A DNA stretch of 55,129 nt from Streptomyces phaeoluteigriseus (GCF_001896135.2 NZ_MPOH02000015.1:628141-683269), one strand, 5' to 3'. Positions 27,486 to 35,800 are shown, counted from the stretch's first letter. Translations and numbers: made by a program. Notes: generated by a model not told the origin, from the sequence alone.

Positions 27486-27847
27486 GTTTCGTTCCCTCCC
27501 AGGGGAATTCGGGGGGCCCGCGTGGGGTCGGGGCCCGTGAGGCGCAGTCGGGAGACACAGGTGTCCGGGTTCCGGACACGCCATGCTCCTGACAAGCGCT
27601 GAGAGGGAGTATTCGGCCGAACGGCCGGTCGACACAAGGGCACCTTTCGGCCGTCAAACTTTGCACCACCTGTGCGGGCCGGGCACCGACGCCTCGCCGG
27701 GGAAGCGGTATGCCGTACGGCGAGAAGCACCCGGTACGGACCAGGACGAGCCGTGCGCGTGTCGTCGGCACCCCGGAACCGGGGGCCTCGCACCTCACCC
27801 CCGCACCTTCGGCCACCCGAGCCCCGGGATGTCCGGAAGTCGCCCCT
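27486..27847. other. Intergenic region upstream of the second streptogrisin gene
   Basis: Stretch without a convincing gene between the monooxygenase 3' end and the protease start. It contains a short palindrome GTGTCCGGGTTCCGGACAC (27562-27580) and an AT-richer stretch near 27600-27670 likely to hold the protease promoter. Confidence 0.45.
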
Positions 27848-27889
27848 CCGGAACCTCACACCGGTCCCCCCGGAACCTCACACCGGTCC
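27848..27889. repeat. 22-bp tandem duplication at the monooxygenase stop codon
   Basis: CCGGAACCTCACACCGGTCC occurs at 27848-27867 and 27870-27889. The second copy contains the minus-strand stop (27878-27880). Confidence 0.85.
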
Positions 27890-28753
27890 TCCCGCGACCT
27901 GCCCGACCGGCCGGGCCAGGCCCAGGTGCTCCCGCAGGGTGCTGCCCGGATAGAAGGTGCGGAACAGACCCCGGTGCTGGAGAAGCGCCACCGTGCCGTT
28001 GACCAGCCGCTCCAGATCCCGGCGCGGTTCGACCGGGGTGAGGTGGAAGCCGTCGACGGCACCCTCCCGGTGCCAGGAGGCGATCAGGTCGGCGAGGTCG
28101 ACGGGACCGCCCCGGTAGAGCGGGCCCCGTGCGCTCGGACGGGGCCCGCCCCCGCCGTGACCGGGATCGGCGGCGTGCTCGCCGTCGCCGAGGTCGATCA
28201 GCAGCGCCGCCAGCACCCGCGGGGAATCGGGCGCCCGGCCGAACCCGGCCGCCTCGGACCGCAGTTGCTCGCGCACCGACCGGGCCTGCGCACGGCTCGT
28301 CACCGGCGCCAGGACGACGTCGGCGTACCGGGCGGCGGTACGGCGGGCGGGTCCGTCGATGGCGTCGGCCACGCGCACGGGGTGCCACTGCGGGGAAGGC
28401 ACGGCGTGAAGAGGCGTCTCGCCGCCCGACACGTCGATCCGCCGGCCGGCCCGCCCCCGGCCGACCCGGTCCAGGGCGGCGACCGCGGACTCGACGTCGA
28501 CGGAACCGGTGTGCGGGCCGGTGACCCTGGGCACCAGGCCGACGCGGTGCGTGGCGGGCGCCGCCCGCGACAGCACGGCCACCGCGTCGAGACCCGGTCC
28601 GGGTCCCGCGGGGCGGTCGTCCAGGGTGACGAAGTCGAGCCCGCCACGCTCGGCGAGCCGGATCAGCTCGACGTGGGCACCGACGTCGTACACCCCCGGC
28701 AGATCGACGGCGGCCGCCAGATGCGGCAGCCCCCGCACGGACGATGCCGTCAT
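27878..28753 (-). CDS. LLM-class (luciferase-like) flavin-dependent oxidoreductase, short form
   Basis: 291 aa. The start MTASSVRGLPHLAAAVDLPG, a VELIRLAERGGLDFVTLDD beta/alpha unit and the C-terminal GFHLTPVEPRRDLERLVNGTVALLQHRGLFRTFYPGSTLREHLGL place it with the NtaA/DszA/SsuD-type monooxygenases. It is clearly shorter than the usual length of about 440, the missing part lying in the middle of the barrel. ATG 28753 is used; GTG 28759 has a better-spaced GGAGG. It is the last gene of the minus-strand ABC operon. Family knowledge: FMNH2-dependent oxidation of S- or N-containing compounds; here probably a sulfur compound brought in by the transporter. Confidence 0.78.
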   Translation of the reverse strand: MTASSVRGLPHLAAAVDLPGVYDVGAHVELIRLAERGGLDFVTLDDRPAGPGPGLDAVAVLSRAAPATHRVGLVPRVTGPHTGSVDVESAVAALDRVGRGRAGRRIDVSGGETPLHAVPSPQWHPVRVADAIDGPARRTAARYADVVLAPVTSRAQARSVREQLRSEAAGFGRAPDSPRVLAALLIDLGDGEHAADPGHGGGGPRPSARGPLYRGGPVDLADLIASWHREGAVDGFHLTPVEPRRDLERLVNGTVALLQHRGLFRTFYPGSTLREHLGLARPVGQVAGGPV

Positions 28754-28805
28754 CGCCACACCCGCCTCCCCCGGCACGCGAAGCCGCGGCCCACCGGACC
28801 CCGCC

Positions 28806-29567
28806 TCACAGCACCTTGGAGAGGAACAGCCGCGTCCGCTCCTCCCTCGGCCGCTCCAGCACCTCCGTCGGCGGCCCCTGCTCGACGATCCGGCCGTCGT
28901 CCATGAACACGACCGTGTCGGCGACCTCGCGTGCGAAGCCGATCTCGTGCGTGACGACGATCATCGTCCTGCCCTGGAGCGCCAGGTCGCGGATCACGTC
29001 GAGGACTTCGCCCACCAGCTCCGGGTCGAGCGCGGACGTCGGCTCGTCGAACAGCAGCAGCCCGGGTTCCAGCGCGAGCGCCCGCGCGATGGCGACCCGC
29101 TGCTGCTGACCGCCGGACAGCTGCCTCGGGTAGGCGTCGGCCCTGTCGGCGAGCCCGACCCGCTCGAGCAGCCGGCGCGCCGCCTCCACCGCCTCCCCGC
29201 GCGGCCGCTTCAGCGCGGACACCGGTGCCTCGATGACGTTGTCGAGGACGGTGAGGTGCGGGAACAGGTTGAAGTTCTGGAAGACGAACCCGATCCGGGT
29301 GCGCCGGCGCAGCACCTCCCGCTCGGGCAGCTCGTACAGCCGGTTGCCGGACCGCCGGTAGCCGACGAGCACGCCGTCCACGGTGATCGCGCCCCGGTCC
29401 ACCTTCTCCAGGTGGTTGATGGTGCGCAGCAGCGTCGACTTGCCGGAGCCGGAGGGGCCGAGGACGACGGTGACCTCTCCGGCGCGCACCGACAGGTCGA
29501 TGCCCTTGAGGACCTCCAGCGAGCCGAAGCTCTTGTGGACCGACCTGATGTCGACCATGACACTCAT
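28806..29567 (-). CDS. Polar amino acid ABC transporter ATPase
   Basis: 253 aa. Walker A GPSGSGKST (about 38-46), Q-loop FVFQNFNLFPHLTV, signature LSGGQQQRVAIARAL, Walker B LLLFDEPTSALDPE and H-loop VVTHE are intact. High similarity to GlnQ/TcyC-type ATPases for amino acids, including cystine. The shared operon with a PAAT permease and the divergent binding protein completes the transporter. ATG 29567 follows AAGGA. Confidence 0.92.
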   Translation of the reverse strand: MSVMVDIRSVHKSFGSLEVLKGIDLSVRAGEVTVVLGPSGSGKSTLLRTINHLEKVDRGAITVDGVLVGYRRSGNRLYELPEREVLRRRTRIGFVFQNFNLFPHLTVLDNVIEAPVSALKRPRGEAVEAARRLLERVGLADRADAYPRQLSGGQQQRVAIARALALEPGLLLFDEPTSALDPELVGEVLDVIRDLALQGRTMIVVTHEIGFAREVADTVVFMDDGRIVEQGPPTEVLERPREERTRLFLSKVL

Positions 29568-29610
29568 GGCGTGAATCCTTCGTGTGAGGGTGGGTTGACG
29601 GGCGCGTGGG

Positions 29611-31368
29611 TCAGCCGACGGCGGAACAGCCCAGGTCGCGCAGGAAGACCAGGGCGGCCCGCGCGGTGGCGTCGTTCTGCCGGAACGCGGGCCCGCCCGT
29701 GCGCGGCCGGGTGAACGCGCCCGGCGTCCGCCCGTCGGTGTGCGGCCCGAGCGCGAAGCGCCGGGGATGCGGCTCACCGTTCCGGTCCAGGATCCGCCCG
29801 TCGACACGGTCCACCCGCAGCAGCCCGTCCGGGGTCTCGGCGACGCCCTCCTGGTGCAGTGCGCGCAGCAGCGGGTCCCGGGCGCGCCGGACCGTCGGCC
29901 CGGGCAGCCGGGCCTCGACCAGCGCCCGAGCCTCGACCGTGCACCCGGGCACGGTGGGACTCGACGCCCGGAACACGCCGTCCTCGGCCCGTACGGCCAT
30001 GTCGGCGCCGACGAAGTTCAGCACCCCCGCCCGGGACAGCGCGAGCAGTTGCCGCAGCCGGGGGCCGGGCGGACCGGAGGCCAGGTGGCTGAAGAAGCCG
30101 TGCCACCAGGACCCGGTGTCCCCGAGCCGCACGAGTTGCCCGTAGACGGACAGCAGCCCGAGGAAGACGGCCAGGTCGGGACTGTGGCGTGGATCATGAC
30201 GGCGGCTCAGATCGGCCTCGACGTACGCCCGCAGCCCTTCCTGGAACTCCTCGGAGGACCCGTACCGCACCCCGTCCAGCGGCCGGTCGAGTGCGGCCAG
30301 GTCGAGCCGGTCGCCCGGATCGGGCACGGCGGACGCCACGAGGGTCTCCCGCTCGGCGGCGTCCCCGGCGGCGGCGTACTTCTCCTCGAAGTCGGTCCAG
30401 GCGATCGCCGTGCGCTCGGGGTGGGCGGCGAACAGCCGGTGGTAGTGGGCGAACCCCAGCTCCTTCTCGACGAGCGGCCACACGTCCCGCCGGAAGTCGA
30501 ACCCCTGGGGCCTGGCGAGCAGTTCCGCGGTCTCGGCGGAGCCGAGGAACCTCGGCAACGGCGGCCGTTCCCCGCTCCAGTCGTACCCGATCTTCGCGTG
30601 GTACGGCACTCCGCGCCGCGAGCCGACGTGCAGCACCGGTTCCCGCCCCGAGGGGACGTAGGTGTCGCCCTCGTAGCGTCCGCCGCGGCCCTCGGTGAGC
30701 AGCACCATCAGGTCGACGAAGGCGAGGCCGAAGCCGCGGACCAGGACGGGTTCGCCGGGCCGCAGCGCGGACAGGTCGCTGTCGGCGGTGAAGTCCGGCG
30801 GGAGGTGCACCAGCCCGTGCTCGACCGCGTACGCCGTCAACGCCCGCTGCTCGTGGTCGGGTTCCGCGTCGAGATGGCCGAGGGCGAGGACGACGAGGTC
30901 GGCCGGGAGCGGCCGGGGGTGGTCCTCCAGCCACACCTGCTGGCGGCCCGCGCGCGGTCCGCCGACCCGCAGGGCGCGGCACGGGTGGTGGTGGACCGTG
31001 ACGGACGGGGGCAGCGCGGCCACCGCCCGCTCGTGCACCCAGCGCAGATAGCCGCCCTGGAGCTGCCGGTCGGCGAAGGTACGGCCGTCGATGCCGGCCC
31101 ACTCGTGCAGGGTGGGCCCCTCGCGGACGGGTCCGGCCATGTCCACCGTGTCGTCGGTGAACATGGTGACGTCCTCGGCGTGCGAGTTCATCCACAGCAG
31201 CGGTGACTGCGCGGCCCGCCAGACGCGTCCGGCGCCCGGCGGATGGGGGTCGACGAGATGGATGTCGAGGCCCGGACCGCCGTACAGCTCAGGTGCGTTG
31301 GCGGCGATCCGCTCGATGAGACCGGTCCCCCGCGGTCCGGCCCCGACGATCACCAGGGAGTGTCTCAT
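29611..31368 (-). CDS. FAD/NAD(P)-binding protein (NAD_binding_9 family)
   Basis: 585 aa. N-terminal dinucleotide fold VIVGAGPRGTGLIERI (residues 5-20), then HLVDPHPPGAGRVW and the family stretch LLWMNSHAEDVTMF. A second nucleotide region, LVVLALGHLD, follows near 165. The long C-terminal half is typical of the family but functionally unknown. ATG 31368 overlaps the permease stop (ATGA), so it is translated with the transporter. It may oxidise or hydroxylate the transported compound, or reduce the flavin used by the LLM enzyme; this is inference. Confidence 0.8.
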   Translation of the reverse strand: MRHSLVIVGAGPRGTGLIERIAANAPELYGGPGLDIHLVDPHPPGAGRVWRAAQSPLLWMNSHAEDVTMFTDDTVDMAGPVREGPTLHEWAGIDGRTFADRQLQGGYLRWVHERAVAALPPSVTVHHHPCRALRVGGPRAGRQQVWLEDHPRPLPADLVVLALGHLDAEPDHEQRALTAYAVEHGLVHLPPDFTADSDLSALRPGEPVLVRGFGLAFVDLMVLLTEGRGGRYEGDTYVPSGREPVLHVGSRRGVPYHAKIGYDWSGERPPLPRFLGSAETAELLARPQGFDFRRDVWPLVEKELGFAHYHRLFAAHPERTAIAWTDFEEKYAAAGDAAERETLVASAVPDPGDRLDLAALDRPLDGVRYGSSEEFQEGLRAYVEADLSRRHDPRHSPDLAVFLGLLSVYGQLVRLGDTGSWWHGFFSHLASGPPGPRLRQLLALSRAGVLNFVGADMAVRAEDGVFRASSPTVPGCTVEARALVEARLPGPTVRRARDPLLRALHQEGVAETPDGLLRVDRVDGRILDRNGEPHPRRFALGPHTDGRTPGAFTRPRTGGPAFRQNDATARAALVFLRDLGCSAVG

Positions 31369-32222
31369 CGGGCGCGCTCCGAACCGCGCGCGTAGTACTT
31401 CTCCACGTAGTGCTGGCCGACGCCGAGCAGCGAGGTGACGACCGTGTACCAGACGGTGGCCACCATCAGCAGCGGGATCACCTGGTAGGTGCGGTGGTAG
31501 ACGAGCTGTACCGAGAACAGCAGGTCCTGGACGGCGATGACGCTGACGATGGAGGTGCCCTTGAGGGTGCCGATCAGCATGTTCCCGGCCGGCGGCACGA
31601 TGGAGCGCATGGCCTGCGGCAGCACGATCCGCCACCAGCGGCGCCACCGGCTGAGCCCGAGCGCCTGCGCGGCCTCGATCTGCCCGCGGTCGACGGAGAG
31701 GATCCCGCCACGCACCACCTCGGCCGCGTAGGCGGCCTCGTGCAGGGTGAGTCCGATGATCGCGACGGCGACGGGGGTGAACAGGTTCACCGTCCTCACC
31801 CCGAACAGCTGCGGGTACAGCGCCCCGATGTTGAACCACAGCAGCAGCTGCACCAGGATCGGGATCGACCGGAACAGCCAGACGTATCCCCAACTGACCG
31901 AACGCAGAACGGGGTTGGCGGACAGCCGGCCCGCGGCGAGCAGCGTGCCGAGGGCGAAGCCGAGCACCATCACCACCGCCGTCAGCCAGAGCGTGAGCCA
32001 CAGTCCGCGCAACACGGAGTCGGAGGTGAAGTAGTCCGCGACGAGGTCCCAGCGGAACGCCTCGTTGCGCAGGACGGAGTTGACGGCGAGGCCGAGCAGG
32101 ACCAGGACGGCGGCTGCGGCCGTCCACTGTCCGAGACGGCGGTGCGGGACGATCCGCAGGGCGTCCGCGTGCTCCGGCACGTCCGGTGCGGCGGAGGCTT
32201 TGGCGAGGGTGTCGGAAGACAT
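31365..32222 (-). CDS. Polar amino acid ABC transporter permease
   Basis: 285 aa, five to six membrane helices. The PAAT signature is seen: GLWLTLWLTAVVMVLGF near residue 75, YVWLFRSIPILVQLLLWF, and the EAA loop EVVRGGILSVDRGQIEAAQALGLSRWRRWWRIVLPQA about two thirds in. ATG 32222 has GGAG upstream; in-frame GTG 32252 is an alternative. First gene of the minus-strand operon. Closest in type to cystine and amino-acid permeases (TcyB/YtmL). Confidence 0.9.
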   Translation of the reverse strand: MSSDTLAKASAAPDVPEHADALRIVPHRRLGQWTAAAAVLVLLGLAVNSVLRNEAFRWDLVADYFTSDSVLRGLWLTLWLTAVVMVLGFALGTLLAAGRLSANPVLRSVSWGYVWLFRSIPILVQLLLWFNIGALYPQLFGVRTVNLFTPVAVAIIGLTLHEAAYAAEVVRGGILSVDRGQIEAAQALGLSRWRRWWRIVLPQAMRSIVPPAGNMLIGTLKGTSIVSVIAVQDLLFSVQLVYHRTYQVIPLLMVATVWYTVVTSLLGVGQHYVEKYYARGSERAR

Positions 32223-32323
32223 GCGAAGGCTCCGTGACTTCGAGTCGAACACGGGTGGGTGCCTTCACACCGATGCGCCGCGCGGCGCCGTACGGCCGAG
32301 CCCCTCAGCGAGGCCGTCCACCG

Positions 32324-32354
32324 AGAGTACGGCGGCGTTTCCCCCCGCTGTCAA
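32324..32354 (-). promoter_or_regulatory. Candidate promoter of the permease operon
   Basis: On the minus strand TTGACA (32354-32349) is followed after 18-19 bases by GTACTC/TACTCT (32330-32324), about 100 bases before the permease start. It is back to back with the leader-peptide promoter at 32391-32419. Confidence 0.5.
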
Positions 32355-32390
32355 GGTCGTCCACACTGTGAGCCGTACATCTCAAGCCAG

Positions 32391-32419
32391 TTGACGCACC
32401 ACCGGATGCCTGTTCCACT
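32391..32419 (+). promoter_or_regulatory. Candidate promoter of the leader peptide and binding-protein gene
   Basis: TTGACG (32391-32396), 17 bases, TCCACT (32414-32419). The ATG of the leader peptide starts 7 bases later, which would make the message leaderless; no ribosome site precedes it. Confidence 0.5.
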
Positions 32420-32425
32420 TGGCCC

Positions 32426-32497
32426 ATGCATCCACAGCAGTGGCTGGTCACGCGCTCCCACATCGACTTCGGTCGAGTGTGGTCCTCTTCCTGTTGA
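32426..32497 (+). CDS. Cys-terminated leader peptide, probable cysteine-sensing attenuator
   Basis: 23 codons: MHPQQWLV, then the core TRSHIDFGRV, ending WSSSC with TGT as the last codon before TGA. Actinobacterial leader peptides with an R-x-H-[IV]-D-x-x-R-[VL] core and terminal Cys are known upstream of sulfur uptake and assimilation genes. The core codons also form an RNA hairpin: CCACA-TCGAC (32458-32467), a TTCG tetraloop, and GTCGA-g-TGTGG (32472-32482). A terminator-like hairpin begins 14 nt after the stop. A ribosome held at the Cys codon would reach nearly to that hairpin. The start is probably leaderless. Confidence 0.75.
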   Translation: MHPQQWLVTRSHIDFGRVWSSSC

Positions 32498-32510
32498 GCT
32501 GACCCCCTGC

Positions 32511-32538
32511 GTGCCCTGGTTCCAGGGCACCCCTTTTC
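32511..32538 (+). terminator. Terminator hairpin between leader peptide and binding-protein gene (attenuator)
   Basis: GTGCCCTGG (32511-32519) pairs perfectly with CCAGGGCAC (32522-32530), followed by CCCCTTTT (32531-32538). It lies inside the 5' leader of the binding-protein gene, where it can only act as an attenuator. Confidence 0.75.
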
Positions 32539-32634
32539 GCGTTCTCCCCTCCCCCAGCTCTGCCTTCACCCGCGCCCCCTCCCCTCGGCCCGCGCCTCCC
32601 TCCTCCCTTTCCGCTGTCTTGGAGACCGCACACG

Positions 32635-33591
32635 ATGCGTACGTCCACGCGCTCACACAGGCGCATTTTCGCCCCCTTTGCCCTGATCACGTCGGTGACC
32701 CTGCTGCTCACCGCCTGCGGCTCCGGTTCGGACGGCAGTAGGTCCGGCGGCACGGCCCAGGCCGCCGCCGAGTCCGGCGCGATCCCCACCGAGGACGTCG
32801 TGTCCGCCATCCCCAAGGATGTGAAGGCCGCGGCGCTGCTGCCCCCCGGGGTGAGCGGCGTGACCGTCGCCGTGACCGTCGGCGGCACCCCACCGGGCAC
32901 CAGCTACCTGGACGACGGCAGGACCCTGGCCGGCCAGGACATCGACTTCGCCCAGGCCGTCGCCAAGGTGCTGGGGCTCGAACTGCGCACCCAGAAGGCG
33001 AGCTTCGAGGCGATCCTGCCCGCGCTCGGCAGCGGCAAGTACGACGTCGGCATCGGCAACTTCGGCGTCACCACCGAGCGCCTGCGGACCATCGACTTCG
33101 TCACCTACATCAACGACGGCCAGGGCTTCGCCACCCGCGAGGACAGCAAGCTCACGAAGGTGACCGACCTGAGGCAACTGTGCGGCCTGAACATCGCCAC
33201 CGGCGCGGGCACCACGTTCGAGGCCACCCTGGAGGACAACAAGCACGTCTGCGCGGACGCCGGGAAGAAGGCGTACAAGGTACAGACGTACAGCGAGCAG
33301 GGCGCGGTCTGGTCGTCGGTCCAGCAGGGCCGCAGCGACGTCGTGATGTCCACCATCAACGGACTGCGCTACGCCGTCGCCCAGCAGGACGGCCTGAAGT
33401 TCCTCAACGAGTTCCGCCGTCTCGACGTCGGCTTCGCCTTCGAGAAGGGCACGAAGCTGGCCCCCGCCTTCCGGGCGGCCGTCGACAGACTCATCGCCGA
33501 CGGCACCTACGCCAGGATCCTCGAGAAGTGGGGCACGACGGGCTCGGCGATCGAGAAGTCGCGGATCTCCCCGCCCGAACTGAAGGACTGA
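32635..33591 (+). CDS. Amino-acid-type ABC transporter substrate-binding lipoprotein
   Basis: 318 aa. Lipoprotein signal with lipobox LLTAC (Cys about 28), then an SBP family 3 fold: DGRTLAGQDIDFAQAVAKVLGLEL, FEAILPALGSGKYDVGIGNFGVTTER (motif of the family), and the ending IADGTYARILEKWGT. Divergent from the permease operon and doubtless part of the same importer. ATG 32635; preceded by a 210-nt leader that contains the peptide and attenuator. The ligand is not readable; a cysteine-related or other sulfur compound is inferred from the control region and the monooxygenase. Confidence 0.9.
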   Translation: MRTSTRSHRRIFAPFALITSVTLLLTACGSGSDGSRSGGTAQAAAESGAIPTEDVVSAIPKDVKAAALLPPGVSGVTVAVTVGGTPPGTSYLDDGRTLAGQDIDFAQAVAKVLGLELRTQKASFEAILPALGSGKYDVGIGNFGVTTERLRTIDFVTYINDGQGFATREDSKLTKVTDLRQLCGLNIATGAGTTFEATLEDNKHVCADAGKKAYKVQTYSEQGAVWSSVQQGRSDVVMSTINGLRYAVAQQDGLKFLNEFRRLDVGFAFEKGTKLAPAFRAAVDRLIADGTYARILEKWGTTGSAIEKSRISPPELKD

Positions 33592-33642
33592 GGACGGTCA
33601 GGGGCCGGACCGGGAGGGACCGACCGGAGAAGGGCCGGACCA

Positions 33643-33826
33643 GAGCCTGTCGTTTGGCTCACGCCGCAGACGCGGGGTCCGGCACGCGCATCTTCCGCGT
33701 CGTCGTCGGTTGCCGACGCTCCGCGTCGACACCCTCCTCCGCCTTGCGGCCGCACGCACCGGACCCGCCCACCGGCACTGCACAGCGCCGTCGACTTCCT
33801 GCGACCTGATCCGAACGACAGGCCCT
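33643..33826. mobile_element. MITE-like element with about 19-bp terminal inverted repeats
   Basis: The left end reads GAGCCTGTCGTTTGGCTCA (33643-33661). The complement of the right end (33826-33807) reads AGGGCCTGTCGTTCGGATCA. The shared core is GCCTGTCGTTYGG followed by TCA. The 184-bp body has no transposase. A target duplication is not clear. The right end overlaps the stop codon of the DUF5685 gene (33825-33827). Confidence 0.6.
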
Positions 33827-35014
33827 AGCAGTCGCAGCCGCAGCCGTCGCAACAGCAGCCGTCGCAGCACTTCCCGCAACAGTCACAGCCCTCGCAGCAG
33901 TCATCGCATTCGCAGCGCTGGCACAGACCCTCCTTGGGTTCCCGGGTCCACGGGTCCTCGTACGTGCCGCAGCACATCTGGCACGTACAGGCGAGGCCGG
34001 CCCACACCAGGCACCCGGTGAGGAGGCCGCGCCGGTCACGGTGCGGTGGCTGCGGGGGCGGCGGTGGACTGCCGGGACCGGACGGGGCGTACGGGTTGCC
34101 CGGCGGCGGCCCGTACAGGTCCGGCCCGTGCTGCTCCACCGTCTGCGCATGTCCGCACGAGACGGTGCCGAAGGCCCGGTCCACCGAGGTGCGCAGCTCG
34201 TGCACGAGCAGCACATGGGCGAGCCGGGCGTCCGTGAACTCGGCGTCGCGCAGCGCCAGGCGAATGCCGTGCACGGCGTCGTCGGCGAGCGCCGGGCCTC
34301 CACGAGGGAGGTCCCGGTGGCCGTGAGCGGGTTCCAGGCGCCCGAGGCGGCGTCGGTCTCCCGGTCCTCCACCGCGTCGAGGAGATGAGCGAGCCGGCCG
34401 AAGAGACGGCCGGCCTCGGCGAGCGGCTGGGCGTTGCCGGGCCGGCCCGCCAGGATCGCGGTGTGCGCGAAGGCCGCGGCGGTGGCCGTCTCGGTCGGCT
34501 CGGTGACGGTCAGCAGCGGCGTGCCGGGCCCGGCGAGGCCCTCGATGCCGACCTGCCGGTCCACGGCGTCCACCAGGACCGCCGTGTCGAATCCGACGGC
34601 GGACCCGCCGCGCGCACCGGCCCGCCCCCAGCTCGTGGCCACGCGACGCGCGGCCAGGGCGACCGGACGGCGGGCCAGCAGCCCGTCGCCGTCGGCGACA
34701 TGGTCACGCACCTTGGCGGCGGCCAGCACCAGCGAGACGGCCGCCGCGAGACGGGCCCCCTCACCCTGGGCGACGGACGCGGAGCGCATACCGCGCAGCG
34801 GACAGGGTCCGGCCGTACGCCGCCATCCGTCGGCCCGCTCGGCCTGAGCCTCCGTCAGGACCGAGACGAGCAGGCCGTCGTAGTTGGTGACGATCCGCGC
34901 GAACTGGCCGTGGTCGCGCCGCAGGGCGAGGCAGAGCCCGCACAGGTGCGCCATCCACTGGGTCTTGAGCCCTTCGCCGAGCCGGTGCCGGCACGGCCTC
35001 ACTATCCCGAACAT
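33825..35014 (-). pseudogene. DUF5685 family protein with Cys-rich tail, one-base frameshift
   Basis: About 396 aa once corrected. The start MFGIVRPCRHRLGEGLKTQWMAHLCGLCLALRR holds Cys likely to bind metal. Helical middle part with VTEPTETATAAAFAHTA. At about 34290 one C (plus strand) is missing: the text EARRSPTTPC becomes EARRLADDAVHGIRLALRDAEF when restored. The C-terminal part goes on through a Pro-rich linker and a short hydrophobic stretch (LLTGCLVWAGLACTCQMCC) to a tail in which about half the residues are Cys (QRCECDDCCEGCDCCGKC...), resembling a metallothionein. The function of the family is unknown. The stop lies at the end of the MITE-like element. Confidence 0.78.
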
Positions 35015-35359
35015 GTCTGATCCCCCGTGATTTTCCGTTGATGCCCACGACATCGAGCGGCGTCGACACCGCCATGGGCTGCCGCATCGTATCGACCGAT
35101 TGTCACGCGGGAATGGCTCGCCCGTTCACCCGTCCGCACCACCGCTCACCCGTACGCCGCGAACAATCATATTTCACTCACAGTCAGCAGCCGTGTAGGT
35201 CTCGACCCTTGGGGCACATGGACTCTCGACGGATCGACTGTGCACCAGTACCGTCACAAACCCCCCGCGCGGCGTCTAACCACTTGGCGCGACATCCGCA
35301 TCATGGACGACCATGGGGAATGCGGAAAGCAAGAATGACCGCTGTGAGAGGAGGCGTCC
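35015..35359. other. Intergenic region upstream of sflA
   Basis: AT-richer than the flanking genes, especially 35160-35290 (e.g. AACAATCATATTTCACTCACAG at 35162-35183). It must hold the promoters of sflA and of the divergent DUF5685 gene. I see no RNA gene and no clear operator. Confidence 0.5.
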
Positions 35360-35800
35360 ATGGGATCGGTACGCAAGGCAAGTGCCTGGCTTGGCCTCGT
35401 CGACGACAACAACGATGACGAGCGTTACTACGACGACGACTATTCCGAGGGGACCGACTCCGGGGACGCCTGGGTGACCGACCCGCGGGTCAAGGTCGCC
35501 AACGACGCGGCCGAGCAGAAGGGCCGCCGGATCGGCACCGTGACCCCGGACAGCTTCCGGGACGCACGGGCGATCGGCGAACTGTTCCGTGACGGCGTCC
35601 CGGTCATCATGAACCTCACCGCCATGGAGGCCGGCGACGCCAAGCGCGTCGTCGACTTCGCGGCCGGGCTGATCTTCGGCCTGCGTGGTTCCATCGAGCG
35701 GGTCTCGACCCGCGTGTTCCTGCTCAGCCCCGCCAACACCGAGATCGTCAGCGGGGACCCGGCCGCGCACCGCGCGGACGGCTTCTTCAACCAGAGCTGA
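35360..35800 (+). CDS. sflA: SepF-like cell division protein SflA
   Basis: 146 aa. Acidic Asp/Tyr-rich linker (residues 15-40), then the SepF core: RIGTVTPDSFRDARAIGELFRDGVPVIMNLTAMEAGDAKRVVDFAAGLIFGLRGSIERVSTRVFLLSP. The N-terminus lacks a strong amphipathic membrane anchor. SepF proteins tether FtsZ to membrane; Streptomyces carries extra SepF-like proteins (SflA, SflB), and the position next to an acyl-CoA dehydrogenase gene fits sflA as I remember it in S. coelicolor. ATG 35360 follows GAGGAGG. Confidence 0.88.
   Translation: MGSVRKASAWLGLVDDNNDDERYYDDDYSEGTDSGDAWVTDPRVKVANDAAEQKGRRIGTVTPDSFRDARAIGELFRDGVPVIMNLTAMEAGDAKRVVDFAAGLIFGLRGSIERVSTRVFLLSPANTEIVSGDPAAHRADGFFNQS

Noticed and set aside
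27486..28000. ORFs on the + strand across the monooxygenase 3' region
   Set aside because: Low-complexity Pro/Arg text without a ribosome site, opposite a recognisable gene.
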